6,057 nucleotides of DNA from JAXHTH01 sp034211115 (GCA_034211115.1 JAXHTH010000234.1:1-6057), one strand, 5' to 3'; shown: positions 1 to 5,733, counted from the first letter of the stretch. Program-made: numbers and translations. Notes: generated by a model from the letters alone, not told the origin.

Positions 1-99
1 GATCGCCGCGATGTTCGTCGCCAGCGGGCAGGGGCTGATGGAGGTGAGAATCCCCAGCCACGCCGCGGTCACGATCGCCAGCCACGGCCCGTCGTTCAC
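1..99 (-). CDS. arsG: ArsG/CcdA-like efflux permease, N-terminus only (runs off the window edge)
   Basis: Only the first 33 codons are present. The start is a GTG whose first base pairs with position 99, and GTGA forms a 4-base overlap with the ArsF stop, a typical translationally coupled start; the nearby ATG is in another frame. Translation from GTG gives a short N-terminus followed by a hydrophobic stretch with the motif SISPCPLATNIAAI at about residues 20-33. That motif, with Cys and two Pro in the first membrane segment, is what I know from CcdA/DsbD-like transporters and from the ArsG permease assigned to export of trivalent aromatic arsenicals. Position directly after arsF supports ArsG over a generic cytochrome-c biogenesis CcdA. 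The remaining membrane segments lie outside the window, so substrate and completeness cannot be judged. Confidence 0.7.
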   Translation of the reverse strand, partial: MNDGPWLAIVTAAWLGILTSISPCPLATNIAAI

Positions 100-623
100 G
101 CGTCATGCTCCAGGTACGGCCGCAGCTCATTTCGCACGTACGCGTCGAACGCGTCTTCCTCCCACACGAGATCCCATGTCTTCTCGAGCAGTTTCCAGTC
201 GCGCGGCGCGCCGTCGTGCACGTCGATGAGCACGAGCGAGCTGGTGTACAGGTCGTATTCGTCCTTGTAGTGCTGGTGCTCCGGGGCATCGAAGTTGACG
301 GTGCGCCACCGCACCTCGCGGCGCGCAAAGGCGTCCGGATAGGCCGCACGCAGCGCGTCTTCGGCGTTCCTCTCGATCGCCAGGCACGTCTTGCAGCGAA
401 GGCCGCCGTGAAAATAGCAGGCGATGACGGCGTGATCGAGGCCGGCGAAGGTGAGGCCGTCGGCCGACTCCGGCGGTGACCCGTCTGCGTCAGCAATCGG
501 GGCCGCATCGGAGGCGGACTCCTGTCTCGCCGATTCCGATCCCAGCTCTCTGATGACCACGAACGCGATCGAGACGCCGACGAACGCCAGCAGCGCGATG
601 GTGATGATTGCCTTGGATTTCAT
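96..623 (-). CDS. arsF: ArsF-family membrane-anchored thiol protein (organoarsenical nitroreductase subunit family)
   Basis: This 175-residue protein has one hydrophobic N-terminal segment (about residues 5-25) preceded by Lys, consistent with a membrane anchor or uncleaved signal, then an acidic linker (28-55) and a thioredoxin-like domain. The signature CYFHGGLRCKTC gives C69 and the redox pair C77-x-x-C80; a conserved-looking NFD and YDLYTSSLVLID stretch follows (110-134). I recognise this as the family named ArsF, described with ArsG as part of a pathway that reduces nitro groups of aromatic arsenicals such as roxarsone before export. The start at 623 has GGGAG nine bases upstream, and the gap to the preceding gene is only 16 bases, so it is cotranscribed. 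The exact reaction is inferred from family and context; the protein could simply be an electron-transfer thiol protein that supports the permeases. Confidence 0.75.
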   Translation of the reverse strand: MKSKAIITIALLAFVGVSIAFVVIRELGSESARQESASDAAPIADADGSPPESADGLTFAGLDHAVIACYFHGGLRCKTCLAIERNAEDALRAAYPDAFARREVRWRTVNFDAPEHQHYKDEYDLYTSSLVLIDVHDGAPRDWKLLEKTWDLVWEEDAFDAYVRNELRPYLEHDA

Positions 624-639
624 GTCTTGACTCTCCCGT

Positions 640-876
640 TCACTGTTGGATGAGGGCCTTGATTTCCGCCACGGACAAGACCTTGCCCGAGGATTTCACC
701 TCGCCGTCCACGGCCAGGGCGGGTGTCATCATCACGCCGTAGTCCATGATGCGCGTGATGTCGGTGACCTTCTCGACCTCGCCTTCGACGCCGAGTTCAT
801 CCACGGCCGCCTGCGCGTTCTCCGCCAGCGTGCGGCACTTGGGGCAGCCGGTCCCGAGGATCTTGATGCTTTTCAT
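640..876 (-). CDS. Small thioredoxin-like (MTH895/glutaredoxin-fold) redox protein
   Basis: A 78-residue cytosolic protein that begins MKSIKILGTGCPKC. The redox pair is C11-P12-K13-C14 at the end of the first beta strand, and a TP dipeptide at 51-52 sits where the thioredoxin fold has its cis-proline. Length and layout match the small 'redox-active disulfide' thioredoxins of the MTH895/TM0996 type, which are often found beside DUF318/ArsP permeases and arsR. The start is chosen because ACAGGAGA lies about seven bases upstream of the ATG at 876; a longer open frame further upstream only reads through the permease gene out of frame. Here it probably supplies reducing equivalents for arsenical reduction or keeps permease cysteines reduced. 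From memory the first gene of the arsEFG operons may be a protein of this kind, but I do not assign arsE. Confidence 0.85.
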   Translation of the reverse strand: MKSIKILGTGCPKCRTLAENAQAAVDELGVEGEVEKVTDITRIMDYGVMMTPALAVDGEVKSSGKVLSVAEIKALIQQ

Positions 877-929
877 AACCGATCTCCTGTTTCTGGCCAT
901 CACCACGCGGTGACGGACTTCGCCGAGCT

Positions 930-2243
930 TCATCCCCCAAAAAGTGCTCCATAGATCATCCCGCTCGTCGTCGACATGACGATCACGAGCAGGATGAAGA
1001 CGAGTGTCTTGCGCAGGCCGATCACGCCGGCGATGACGAGCATGTTGGGCAGGCTCACCGCGGGCCCGGCCAGCAGCAGGGCCAGCGCGGGGCCCTTCCC
1101 CATCCCGCTGTCGAGAAGTCCATCGAGGATCGGCACCTCCGTGAGCGTGGCGAAGTACATGAACGCGCCGAGCACCGAGGCCGCCGCGTTCGCCCCCAGC
1201 GAGTTCCCGCCCACGAAACGCGTCACCCACTCCGACGGAATCACGCCTTCCTCGCCCGGCCGGCCGAGCAGGAAGCCCGCGATCAGCACGCCGATGAGCA
1301 GCAGCGGCAGGATCTGCCGGGCGAATCCCCATGATGCCTCGAACCAGTGCGCCGGCTCGCCCGGCGTGGTGGCCGTGATGATCGACAACGCCAGCACCCC
1401 CGCCGAAAACGACCACAACGGCTGCTGCGGAAGCGCGATCACGAGAATCACGACCGGCGCGGCGCCGAGCGCGACGTGCCACCAGCGCAGACCGAACCAC
1501 GCGATGAGAAGGACCGCGAGCAGCATGCCGAAGCCTGCGGTGATGGGCCACTTCGCCGACCAGACCGCCTGCCACAGTCCCGCCGCGTCGGTCGGTTCCC
1601 CCCAGTTGGCGAACACGAGCACGCCGATCATCGCGGCGAAGAACACCGCCGTCCGCCACAAGGGGCGCGCGTCATCCTCATCGTTCCCGCCCGTGGAATG
1701 GGGCTCCGGCGCGTCCTTCGCCGCTTCCTCTTTCCGGAAGATGAGATGCATGAGCAGGCCGATGACGACGCTGAACACGATCGCGCCCGCCGCCCGGGCG
1801 ATGCCCAGCTCCAAACCGAGCACGCGCGCGGTGAGGATGATGGCGAGCACGTTGATCGCCGGGCCCGCGTAGAGGAACGCCGTGGCCGGCCCCAGCCCCG
1901 CCCCCATGCGATGAATGCCCGCGAACAGCGGCAGCACCGTGCACGAGCACACCGCGAGGATCGTCCCCGACACCGACGCCACTCCGTAGGCCAGGACCTT
2001 GTTCGCGCGCGGCCCTAGGTACCGCATCACCGAGGCCTGGCTGATGAACACGGCGATCGCACCGGCGATGAAGAACGCGGGCACGAGGCACAGCAGCACG
2101 TGTTCGCGCGCATACCACTTCACCAGCGCCAGCGCTTCGATGATCGCGCCCTGAAAACGAGCCGCCCCAACGGGCAGGAAGAAGCAGCCGAGGAAGATGG
2201 CGATCATCGCCGCCAGAACCTGCCATTCGCGCCGCCAGTTCAT
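930..2243 (-). CDS. DUF318/ArsP_1-type permease, probable (organo)arsenic or metal exporter
   Basis: A 437-residue integral membrane protein with about ten hydrophobic segments and a hydrophilic, acidic cytosolic loop near residues 170-195. It consists of two related halves: the first has AVCSCTVLPLFAGIHRMG (96-113) followed by AGPAINVLAII (126-136), the second has EVPILDGLLDSGMGKG followed by AGPAVSLPNMLVI, an internal repeat usual for the permease family PF03773. C99 and C101 form a CSC pair like the cysteines needed by ArsP for trivalent methylarsenicals. The start at 2243 has AAGGGAG four bases upstream. It is longer than classic ArsP (about 310 residues) and closer in size to the SO_0444-type metal exporters, so the substrate could also be a thiophilic metal ion. 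The next gene begins 53 bases downstream. Control by ArsR is implied by operon position. Confidence 0.85.
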   Translation of the reverse strand: MNWRREWQVLAAMIAIFLGCFFLPVGAARFQGAIIEALALVKWYAREHVLLCLVPAFFIAGAIAVFISQASVMRYLGPRANKVLAYGVASVSGTILAVCSCTVLPLFAGIHRMGAGLGPATAFLYAGPAINVLAIILTARVLGLELGIARAAGAIVFSVVIGLLMHLIFRKEEAAKDAPEPHSTGGNDEDDARPLWRTAVFFAAMIGVLVFANWGEPTDAAGLWQAVWSAKWPITAGFGMLLAVLLIAWFGLRWWHVALGAAPVVILVIALPQQPLWSFSAGVLALSIITATTPGEPAHWFEASWGFARQILPLLLIGVLIAGFLLGRPGEEGVIPSEWVTRFVGGNSLGANAAASVLGAFMYFATLTEVPILDGLLDSGMGKGPALALLLAGPAVSLPNMLVIAGVIGLRKTLVFILLVIVMSTTSGMIYGALFGG

Positions 2244-2374
2244 GCGGCTCCCTTCGCGCTGTACGCGGCCTGTGTTCCCTTACCGACCCGCGTGGGCGGC
2301 GGGGATGCCGCGGCGCGGGCGGGCATCACCAGCGTGTGATGGACCGTATGCATGCGGATGAAATGAACTCGCAT
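2240..2374 (-). CDS. Possible 44-residue His/Met-rich small protein between arsR and permease
   Basis: An open frame of 44 codons fills almost the whole gap between arsR and the permease. It starts eight bases after the arsR stop codon, with AGTAGGG about six bases upstream of its ATG, and its TGA overlaps the permease ATG as ATGA. That spacing is what translational coupling in an operon looks like. The first 17 residues contain four His and three Met (MRVHFIRMHTVHHTLVM), after which the sequence becomes Ala/Pro-rich and basic with no hydrophobic segment. I do not recognise a family. In GC-rich DNA such open frames also arise by chance, so it may be untranslated spacer. Confidence 0.3.
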   Translation of the reverse strand: MRVHFIRMHTVHHTLVMPARAAASPPPTRVGKGTQAAYSAKGAA

Positions 2375-2382
2375 CGCGTACC

Positions 2383-2712
2383 CTACTTCGCCCAATGCAT
2401 TTGCTCCTTGGCCGACGTGGCCAGGACCCGTTCGACGCAACTCATGAAGTTCAGCACGCAGGGCGTGTGGAGGGTGTAGAACACCTGCGCACCGCGCTTC
2501 TCGTCCCGGATGATCCCGACGGCCTTGAGGTTGGCCAGATGCTTGGAGACGGTGGAGACATCGGCCCCGATCATCTCGGTGAGCTCGCACACGCACCGTT
2601 CGCCGCGCGACAGCTCCTCGACGATGAACAGCCGCGTGGGGTGGGCCATCGCCTTGATGATCCGCGCTCTCGCCTCCAGCCGCGCTTTCGTTCGACGATT
2701 CATCCGTGCCAT
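2383..2712 (-). CDS. arsR: ArsR/SmtB-family metalloregulatory repressor
   Basis: A 109-residue winged-helix repressor that should bind its operator as a dimer and release it on binding As(III) or a trivalent organoarsenical. The N-terminus is basic (MARMNRRTKARLEARAR); the metal-site motif ERCVCEL gives C40 and C42, the recognition helix is DVSTVSKHLANLK (51-63), and the beta wing is about 67-81. C85 and C92 in the C-terminal helix (TPCVLNFMSC) could add ligands, as in ArsR variants with a third or fourth cysteine. The start at 2712 was preferred over a longer open frame because CGGAG lies eight bases upstream and homology to ArsR begins there. It is the first gene of the leftward operon and is probably transcribed from P1 at 2895-2922, about 175 bases upstream. 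Its first 34 codons are duplicated three times to the right. Confidence 0.92.
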   Translation of the reverse strand: MARMNRRTKARLEARARIIKAMAHPTRLFIVEELSRGERCVCELTEMIGADVSTVSKHLANLKAVGIIRDEKRGAQVFYTLHTPCVLNFMSCVERVLATSAKEQMHWAK

Positions 2713-2887
2713 GCGTCGTTCTCCGTTTCGATCGTTCCTCGCCACCGGCGGCTGATCCCGGGCCCGGCGCCCGCCGCTCGCCGCTTGCATGCGGTGACGG
2801 TCATCCGGCACTCGCCGTCCCGTCCCGTCTCTCAGCCGCCCCACGGCCTTCCTTCGCCAAGGCGGAGCGGACAGCCCGGCTTGCTTC

Positions 2888-2905
2888 TTTGGTCATTTTA
2901 CCAAA
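2888..2905. promoter_or_regulatory. Candidate ArsR operator: perfect 6-bp inverted repeat over the P1 -10
   Basis: TTTGGT and ACCAAA flank six bases and cover the -10 box of P1, where a bound repressor dimer would block RNA polymerase. ArsR/SmtB operators are commonly imperfect dyads at or near the promoter, so position and symmetry fit, although I cannot match the exact bases to a known operator. In the other promoter copies the symmetry is lost on one or both sides. Confidence 0.5.
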
Positions 2906-3057
2906 TAGCAACCAGCGGTCAAGGCGCCTGCCCGCCTCGCGCCGATGGCGCCTCCAACCCCCTCGACGACGAACCGTCGCGCGGGGTGCGCCAGGACCTT
3001 GACGATCCGCGCCCGCGCCTCCAGCCGCGCTTTCGTTCGACGATTCATCCGTGCCGT
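2893..3057 (-). pseudogene. arsR 5' fragment B (truncated copy)
   Basis: The segment repeats the start of arsR: codons for MNRRTKARLEARARI are identical to arsR, followed by VKVLAHPARRFVVEG, after which similarity stops at about arsR residue 34. The frame continues for some 17 unrelated residues and ends at a TGA that lies within the -10 region of P1. The codon equivalent to the arsR initiator (3055-3057) is ACG instead of ATG, while the upstream GGAG is kept; only the second ATG at 3048 remains and it is too far from GGAG for good initiation. The metal-binding motif and DNA-recognition helix are absent, so it cannot be a working repressor. Confidence 0.75.
2895..2922 (-). promoter_or_regulatory. 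P1: sigma70-type promoter of the ars operon
   Basis: Read on the minus strand, a -35 TTGACC (2917-2922) is followed by exactly 16 bases and a -10 TAAAAT (2895-2900) with TGG before it, which adds an extended -10. Transcription would begin near 2888 and give arsR a leader of about 175 bases. It is the best preserved of eight similar elements, matching both consensus hexamers at five of six positions. Confidence 0.65.
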
Positions 3058-3233
3058 ACGCAAGTCTCCGTTTCGATCGGTTCTCCCCACGGGCGGCTGA
3101 TCCCGGGGCCCCGCGACCCGCCGCGCCCGTCCCGCGGCCCACATCCGGCGCTCACCGTCCCGCGCCGGCCGTCAGGTGCGCCTGTGCCCCCTGCGCCACT
3201 GCGGAACGGGGGTTCCCGCTTGGCAAGTTGGTT

Positions 3234-3261
3234 CTTTTCCCAACTCGCAGCAGGCCGTCAC
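3234..3261 (-). promoter_or_regulatory. P2: decayed promoter-like element
   Basis: In the same register as P1, GTGACG occupies the -35 slot (3256-3261) and GAAAAG the -10 slot (3234-3239), 16 bases apart. The -10 matches the consensus poorly, so activity is doubtful. It would lie upstream of fragment B at the same distance (about 177 bases) as P1 from arsR. Confidence 0.4.
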
Positions 3262-3411
3262 GCCGCCCGCCCCTTCGCTTCGATGGGCGGCGTCACGCCG
3301 CCCGGATCCGATGACGGTCATCCGGCACTCGCCGTCCCGCCCCGTCTCTCAGCCGCCCCACGACCTCCCTTCGCGAAGCCGGCACGGACAGCCTCGGTTG
3401 GTGGTTTGCCC

Positions 3412-3439
3412 ATTTTACCGAATGGCGGCAGGTGGTCAA
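3412..3439 (-). promoter_or_regulatory. P3: well-preserved promoter-like element
   Basis: TTGACC (3434-3439), 16 bases, TAAAAT (3412-3417): both hexamers are identical to P1. The 6-bp dyad seen at P1 is degraded here. No arsR block lies between P3 and P2, so any transcript would run over P2 and fragment B towards arsR. Confidence 0.5.
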
Positions 3440-3573
3440 GTGGACCGCCCGCGTCGTCTCGATGGCGATCGCAACTCCTCGACGCTGAACCGCCGCGCGT
3501 TGTGCGCCAGGGCCTCGAAAATCCGTGCCCGCGCCTCCCGCCGCGGTTTCGTTCGACGATTCATTCGTGCCAC
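3436..3573 (-). pseudogene. arsR 5' fragment C, still with a ribosome site and GTG start
   Basis: The arsR start is copied as VARMNRRTKPRREARARIFEALAHNARRFSVEEL and then about ten unrelated residues to a TGA lying inside the -35 of P3. The initiator equivalent is GTG (3571-3573) and GGGAG stands eight bases upstream, the same spacing as in real arsR, so a 45-residue arginine-rich peptide could be made. The CVC motif, recognition helix and wing are missing. KPRREARARI and ARRFSVE are shared with fragment D and not with arsR, so C and D are the closest relatives. A truncated duplicate is the simplest reading; translation is unproven. Confidence 0.7.
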
Positions 3574-3703
3574 GCGTGCAACTCCCTTGCGAGCGTGTTT
3601 CGCCGACGGACCTGACGACGAGTCCGCCTTTCGCTTTCGCCATCGGTCCCGCCTCCGCCGCGGCAGGGGCGCGGCGAGGAAGCCATCCATTGGCCTTCTG
3701 GTC

Positions 3704-3731
3704 ATTTTGCAAAACAACCCTTGGAGGTCAA
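3704..3731 (-). promoter_or_regulatory. P4: promoter-like element
   Basis: TTGACC (3726-3731), 16 bases, CAAAAT (3704-3709), upstream of fragment C at about 131 bases. The -35 is identical to P1 and the -10 keeps AAAAT. The flanking TGGTCAT half of the P1 dyad is kept, the other half is lost. Confidence 0.45.
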
Positions 3732-3939
3732 CGAGCAACCCTCCTCGCCGGGGCCGAGGTCGGGGCCGGGGCTGCGATGACGATCGCCGCGATCACCGCG
3801 ACCGCCCGGTCACCGCCTTGGGCCCCGCCGTGACGGGCGGTCACCTCCCTTGGACCATCGCCTTCACTGCGGCCTCTCTCGTCAGCCGCGTCTGGCCTCA
3901 CGTGAGTGCGGCGAAGACCCGTTTGCTGGTTGTCTGGCT

Positions 3940-3967
3940 GTTTCACCAGATTACAAACGCGACTCAA
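3940..3967 (-). promoter_or_regulatory. P5: decayed promoter-like element
   Basis: TTGAGT (3962-3967), 16 bases, TGAAAC (3940-3945). Recognisable mainly through register and the CCAGAT that replaces CCAAAT of P1. Between P5 and P4 (3732-3939) there is no arsR block, only GC-rich leader-like sequence. Confidence 0.35.
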
Positions 3968-4003
3968 GCGGCGAGCCCGGCTCGAGTCGATCCGCGGGCA
4001 GAT

Positions 4004-4102
4004 GCCTTCGACGCTGAAGCGCCGCGCGGGGCGCGCCGGCGCCTTGAGGATCCGCGCCCGCGCCTCCCGCCGCGGTTTCGTTCGACGATTCATCCGTGCC
4101 AT
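4004..4102 (-). pseudogene. arsR 5' fragment D, split from its leader by the insertion sequence
   Basis: Codons for MARMNRRTKPRREARARILKAPARPARRFSVEG repeat the arsR start with an intact ATG at 4100-4102; similarity then ends, as in B and C, and the frame runs on through P5. Before the insertion the leader now found from 5373 onward, with CGGAG eight bases before this ATG, would have adjoined it, so D once had a complete initiation site. The insertion sequence begins right after the start codon's last base on the plus strand and replaces the leader. The domain parts needed for DNA and metal binding are absent. Confidence 0.75.
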
Positions 4103-4103
4103 G

Positions 4104-4120
4104 CAACGCCGTGAACTATT
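4104..4120 (+). repeat. Left terminal inverted repeat of the insertion sequence
   Basis: Pairs with 5347-5363 at 14 of 17 positions; the outer seven bases CAACGCC are perfect. The presumed original transposase stop (TAG on the minus strand, 4116-4118) lies inside it. Confidence 0.65.
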
Positions 4121-5175
4121 CGGGGGCCGGGTGGTCTGCAAGTGCTTTCGCCAGGGCAGCTTCACGGGCGGTGGCGATGCTGATCCTTGATCGCCTCGCC
4201 CAATTGCCTCAGCAGGGTGCGCAGCTTCATCGGCCGTCCCAGGGCCCGGCGCATGGCCTGCCGCATCACCTGCAACGCGCTGGCCACGCTCGCCTCGAGC
4301 GGATCCCGTCCGCGCGCCAGCAGCAACAGGCCGATCAACGACCACGTCAGTTCCAGCCGGACCATTCGCGGCGATGCGCGGCAGACGCTGCGGATCCAGC
4401 ACGGTCGTCACCAGATACATCGTGGTTCCCCTGGCCTTGACCCGGATCAGCCGCAGCTTGAGCGGTTGTCGATGACGAAGATCGGCCCGCCAGAGGTAGA
4501 CCGTGTCCCGTCCTTCCCGGCGCACCTCGCCCAGTTCCCGCAGCAGCGTCACGTTGGAACCGACGCGGATGAGGAACGACCGGCCGGCCTCCTGGAGCGT
4601 GGAAAGAAGATCAAAGCCCGTGAACCCCGCATCGGCCACGAGCAGGGCCTCCTCCGGCAGCGTGTCGAGCATCTGCCGCAGATGTTCCCGCTCGCTGCCC
4701 CTGGCCCGGTCGATGCGCCAGTGCCAGGGCAGACCACTGCCCATCTCCCACAGGGTGGTCAGCAGCATCTGCGGTCCGCAGCCGACCTTGCCCGCGGTGC
4801 CGAAGTCCGCTTCGTTGGCGATCGTGCGCCGAGCGTCGATCCTGGTGCCGTCCACCGCAAAGGCCCGCCAGCCCTCGCAGGTCAGCGGCCGCCCCGCCAC
4901 CGCCTCACGCAACTGTCTCTGCACCGCCTCTTCCAGCCACGGCGAGACGGCGGCCATCGCGGCGCTGAAGCCGCGATAGGTTCGGCCCACCCGCCGGCGG
5001 CCTGGGAACATCGCCGTCAGATAGTCGCGCACCGCCGCGAAGCGCTGCGTGAGGGACGGGGCCGTATCCCAGGCCATGGGAATGGCCGCCAGACAGAGCA
5101 GATGCGGCCGCCACCGGACGTGGGACCGACGCGCCGGCAGCGTCGAAAAAAGGGGGCCATGAGAAAGATCCTCAT
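4116..5175 (-). pseudogene. IS4-family (DDE) transposase, broken by deletions and frameshifts
   Basis: The main body reads in one frame from about 5145 to 4382: an N-terminal region with SHVRWRPHLLCLAA, the first catalytic Asp in FAVDGTRID (codon 4850-4852) and the second in LLVADAGF (codon 4631-4633), then VTTVLDPQRL. In intact relatives some 35-45 residues with a YRxRWGVE-like motif, the third catalytic acid, come next. Here the coding signal jumps at about 4366-4384 to another frame with RMVRLELTWSLIGLLLL (4365 leftward), so that motif is missing. A further frame change near 4185 leads to ISIATAREAALAKALADH and a TAG at 4116-4118. At the other end, the plausible start MRIFLMAPFF (ATG at 5175 or 5160) is in a different frame from the body, with the switch at a C5T6 run (5146-5156). 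It cannot code for an active transposase. Confidence 0.8.
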
Positions 5176-5224
5176 GGCGGCGAGCAGAGAATGGCGATAT
5201 GCTGGTACGACGACCACGCCGCCC

Positions 5225-5241
5225 ATCCGAATCCTTCGGAT
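5225..5241. promoter_or_regulatory. Perfect 7-bp hairpin in the leader of the insertion sequence
   Basis: ATCCGAA and TTCGGAT enclose three bases, about 50 bases upstream of the transposase start. A stable stem here could hinder translation of read-through transcripts, as known for some insertion sequences; the role is inferred. Confidence 0.4.
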
Positions 5242-5267
5242 CGACATTGTGCGACCTCTTGTCTGAG

Positions 5268-5279
5268 TGCGACGTCGCA
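5268..5279. repeat. 12-bp perfect palindrome TGCGACGTCGCA inside the insertion sequence
   Basis: A fully symmetric 12-base site about 90 bases inside the right end, of the kind a dimeric protein could bind. No family can be named from it. Confidence 0.4.
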
Positions 5280-5301
5280 ATCGCATCATCGGTCAGGAGG
5301 T

Positions 5302-5321
5302 TGTTTTTGCCGTGAAAAACA
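5302..5321. repeat. 7-bp inverted repeat near the right end of the insertion sequence
   Basis: TGTTTTT and AAAAACA enclose six bases. It is AT-rich within GC-rich DNA and about 40 bases from the element's end; it might be a terminator-like stem or part of the end structure. No clear function. Confidence 0.3.
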
Positions 5322-5346
5322 GCGTTCCCGTCCCCCCGACATCCGC

Positions 5347-5363
5347 AATCCTTCATGGCGTTG
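5347..5363 (-). repeat. Right terminal inverted repeat of the insertion sequence
   Basis: On the minus strand it begins CAACGCC.TGAA and pairs with 4104-4120. It is followed by the target-site copy GGTGGCATG at 5364-5372. Confidence 0.65.
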
Positions 5364-5550
5364 GGTGGCATGGGTGCAACTCCGTCGGGAGCGTGTTTGC
5401 CCGAGGGGCCAACGGCCGGTCGGCCGACCGCCCCTCGCCTTCAGCCGCGCCACGGCCGACCGGCCCGGGTCCTCCGCCCACCAGCGCGTGCCGCGCCTCT
5501 GTCCCCCGGTCCGACGACGGCCGAGGACCCTCCCCCTTGGTTGTGTGGTT

Positions 5551-5578
5551 ATTTTGCCAAATAGCGGCATGGCGTCAC
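5551..5578 (-). promoter_or_regulatory. P6: promoter-like element
   Basis: GTGACG in the -35 slot (5573-5578), 16 bases, CAAAAT in the -10 slot (5551-5556). Before the insertion it stood about 180 bases from the ATG of fragment D, the same as P1 from arsR. Confidence 0.4.
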
Positions 5579-5733
5579 CGCGCGAGCCGGGGGTGGAATC
5601 TCCGGTCTCGGGCCCGGGTCCGACGGCCGGAGGCAAGTCCGCCGCCCGGCCCGAAGATGCCGGCCACAACCCGTTGCCGCGCTTCCGCCCCGGCGCGGCT
5701 GTGGTGCGAAACCCTGTTCCTGGCGGTCTGGTC

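Larger units (their letters stand above)
4104..5363 (-). mobile_element. IS4-family insertion sequence, about 1.26 kb, inactive
   Basis: Both ends carry an inverted repeat: the left end reads CAACGCCGTGAACTATT and the right end, on the other strand, CAACGCCATGAAGGATT (14 of 17 identical). It is flanked by CGTGCCATG (4095-4103) and GGTGGCATG (5364-5372), an imperfect 9-bp target duplication (7 of 9), which suggests an old insertion. Joining the flanks restores a sequence that matches fragment C and its leader across the junction, which independently supports these borders. The single gene inside is a defective transposase on the minus strand. With its internal deletions repaired the element would be in the usual size range of IS4-family members. 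Confidence 0.75.

Noticed and set aside
902..917. Hairpin TCACC/GGTGA between permease and thioredoxin genes as a terminator
   Set aside because: Only five base pairs and no T-run in either direction; the genes are spaced as an operon.
640..1659. A 339-codon minus-strand frame that would extend the thioredoxin-like gene upstream
   Set aside because: The extension overlaps the permease in another frame and is Arg/Ala-rich; the good ribosome site and CPKC-family start are at 876.
976..1872. A 298-codon plus-strand frame opposite the permease
   Set aside because: Antisense shadow of a clear membrane protein in GC-rich DNA.
2801..2896. Leaderless ORF beginning MTKEASRAVRSAL inside P1
   Set aside because: Its ATG lies within the -10 box, upstream of the expected transcription start, and the repeated MT(K/R) starts at other promoters come from conservation of the promoter DNA.
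2395..3615. A 406-codon plus-strand open frame
   Set aside because: It is antisense to arsR and the repeats, Pro/Arg/Ser-rich, with repeated motifs that only reflect the DNA repeats. No domain is recognisable.
3176..4114. A 312-codon plus-strand open frame over the array
   Set aside because: Composition and internal repetition follow the array DNA; no ribosome site or family resemblance.
3728..5371. A single 547-codon minus-strand open frame spanning the transposase and array
   Set aside because: It is a chimera: upstream non-coding sequence of the insertion element, the transposase body, then out-of-frame junk after the deletion, the terminal repeat and fragment D. It is not one protein.
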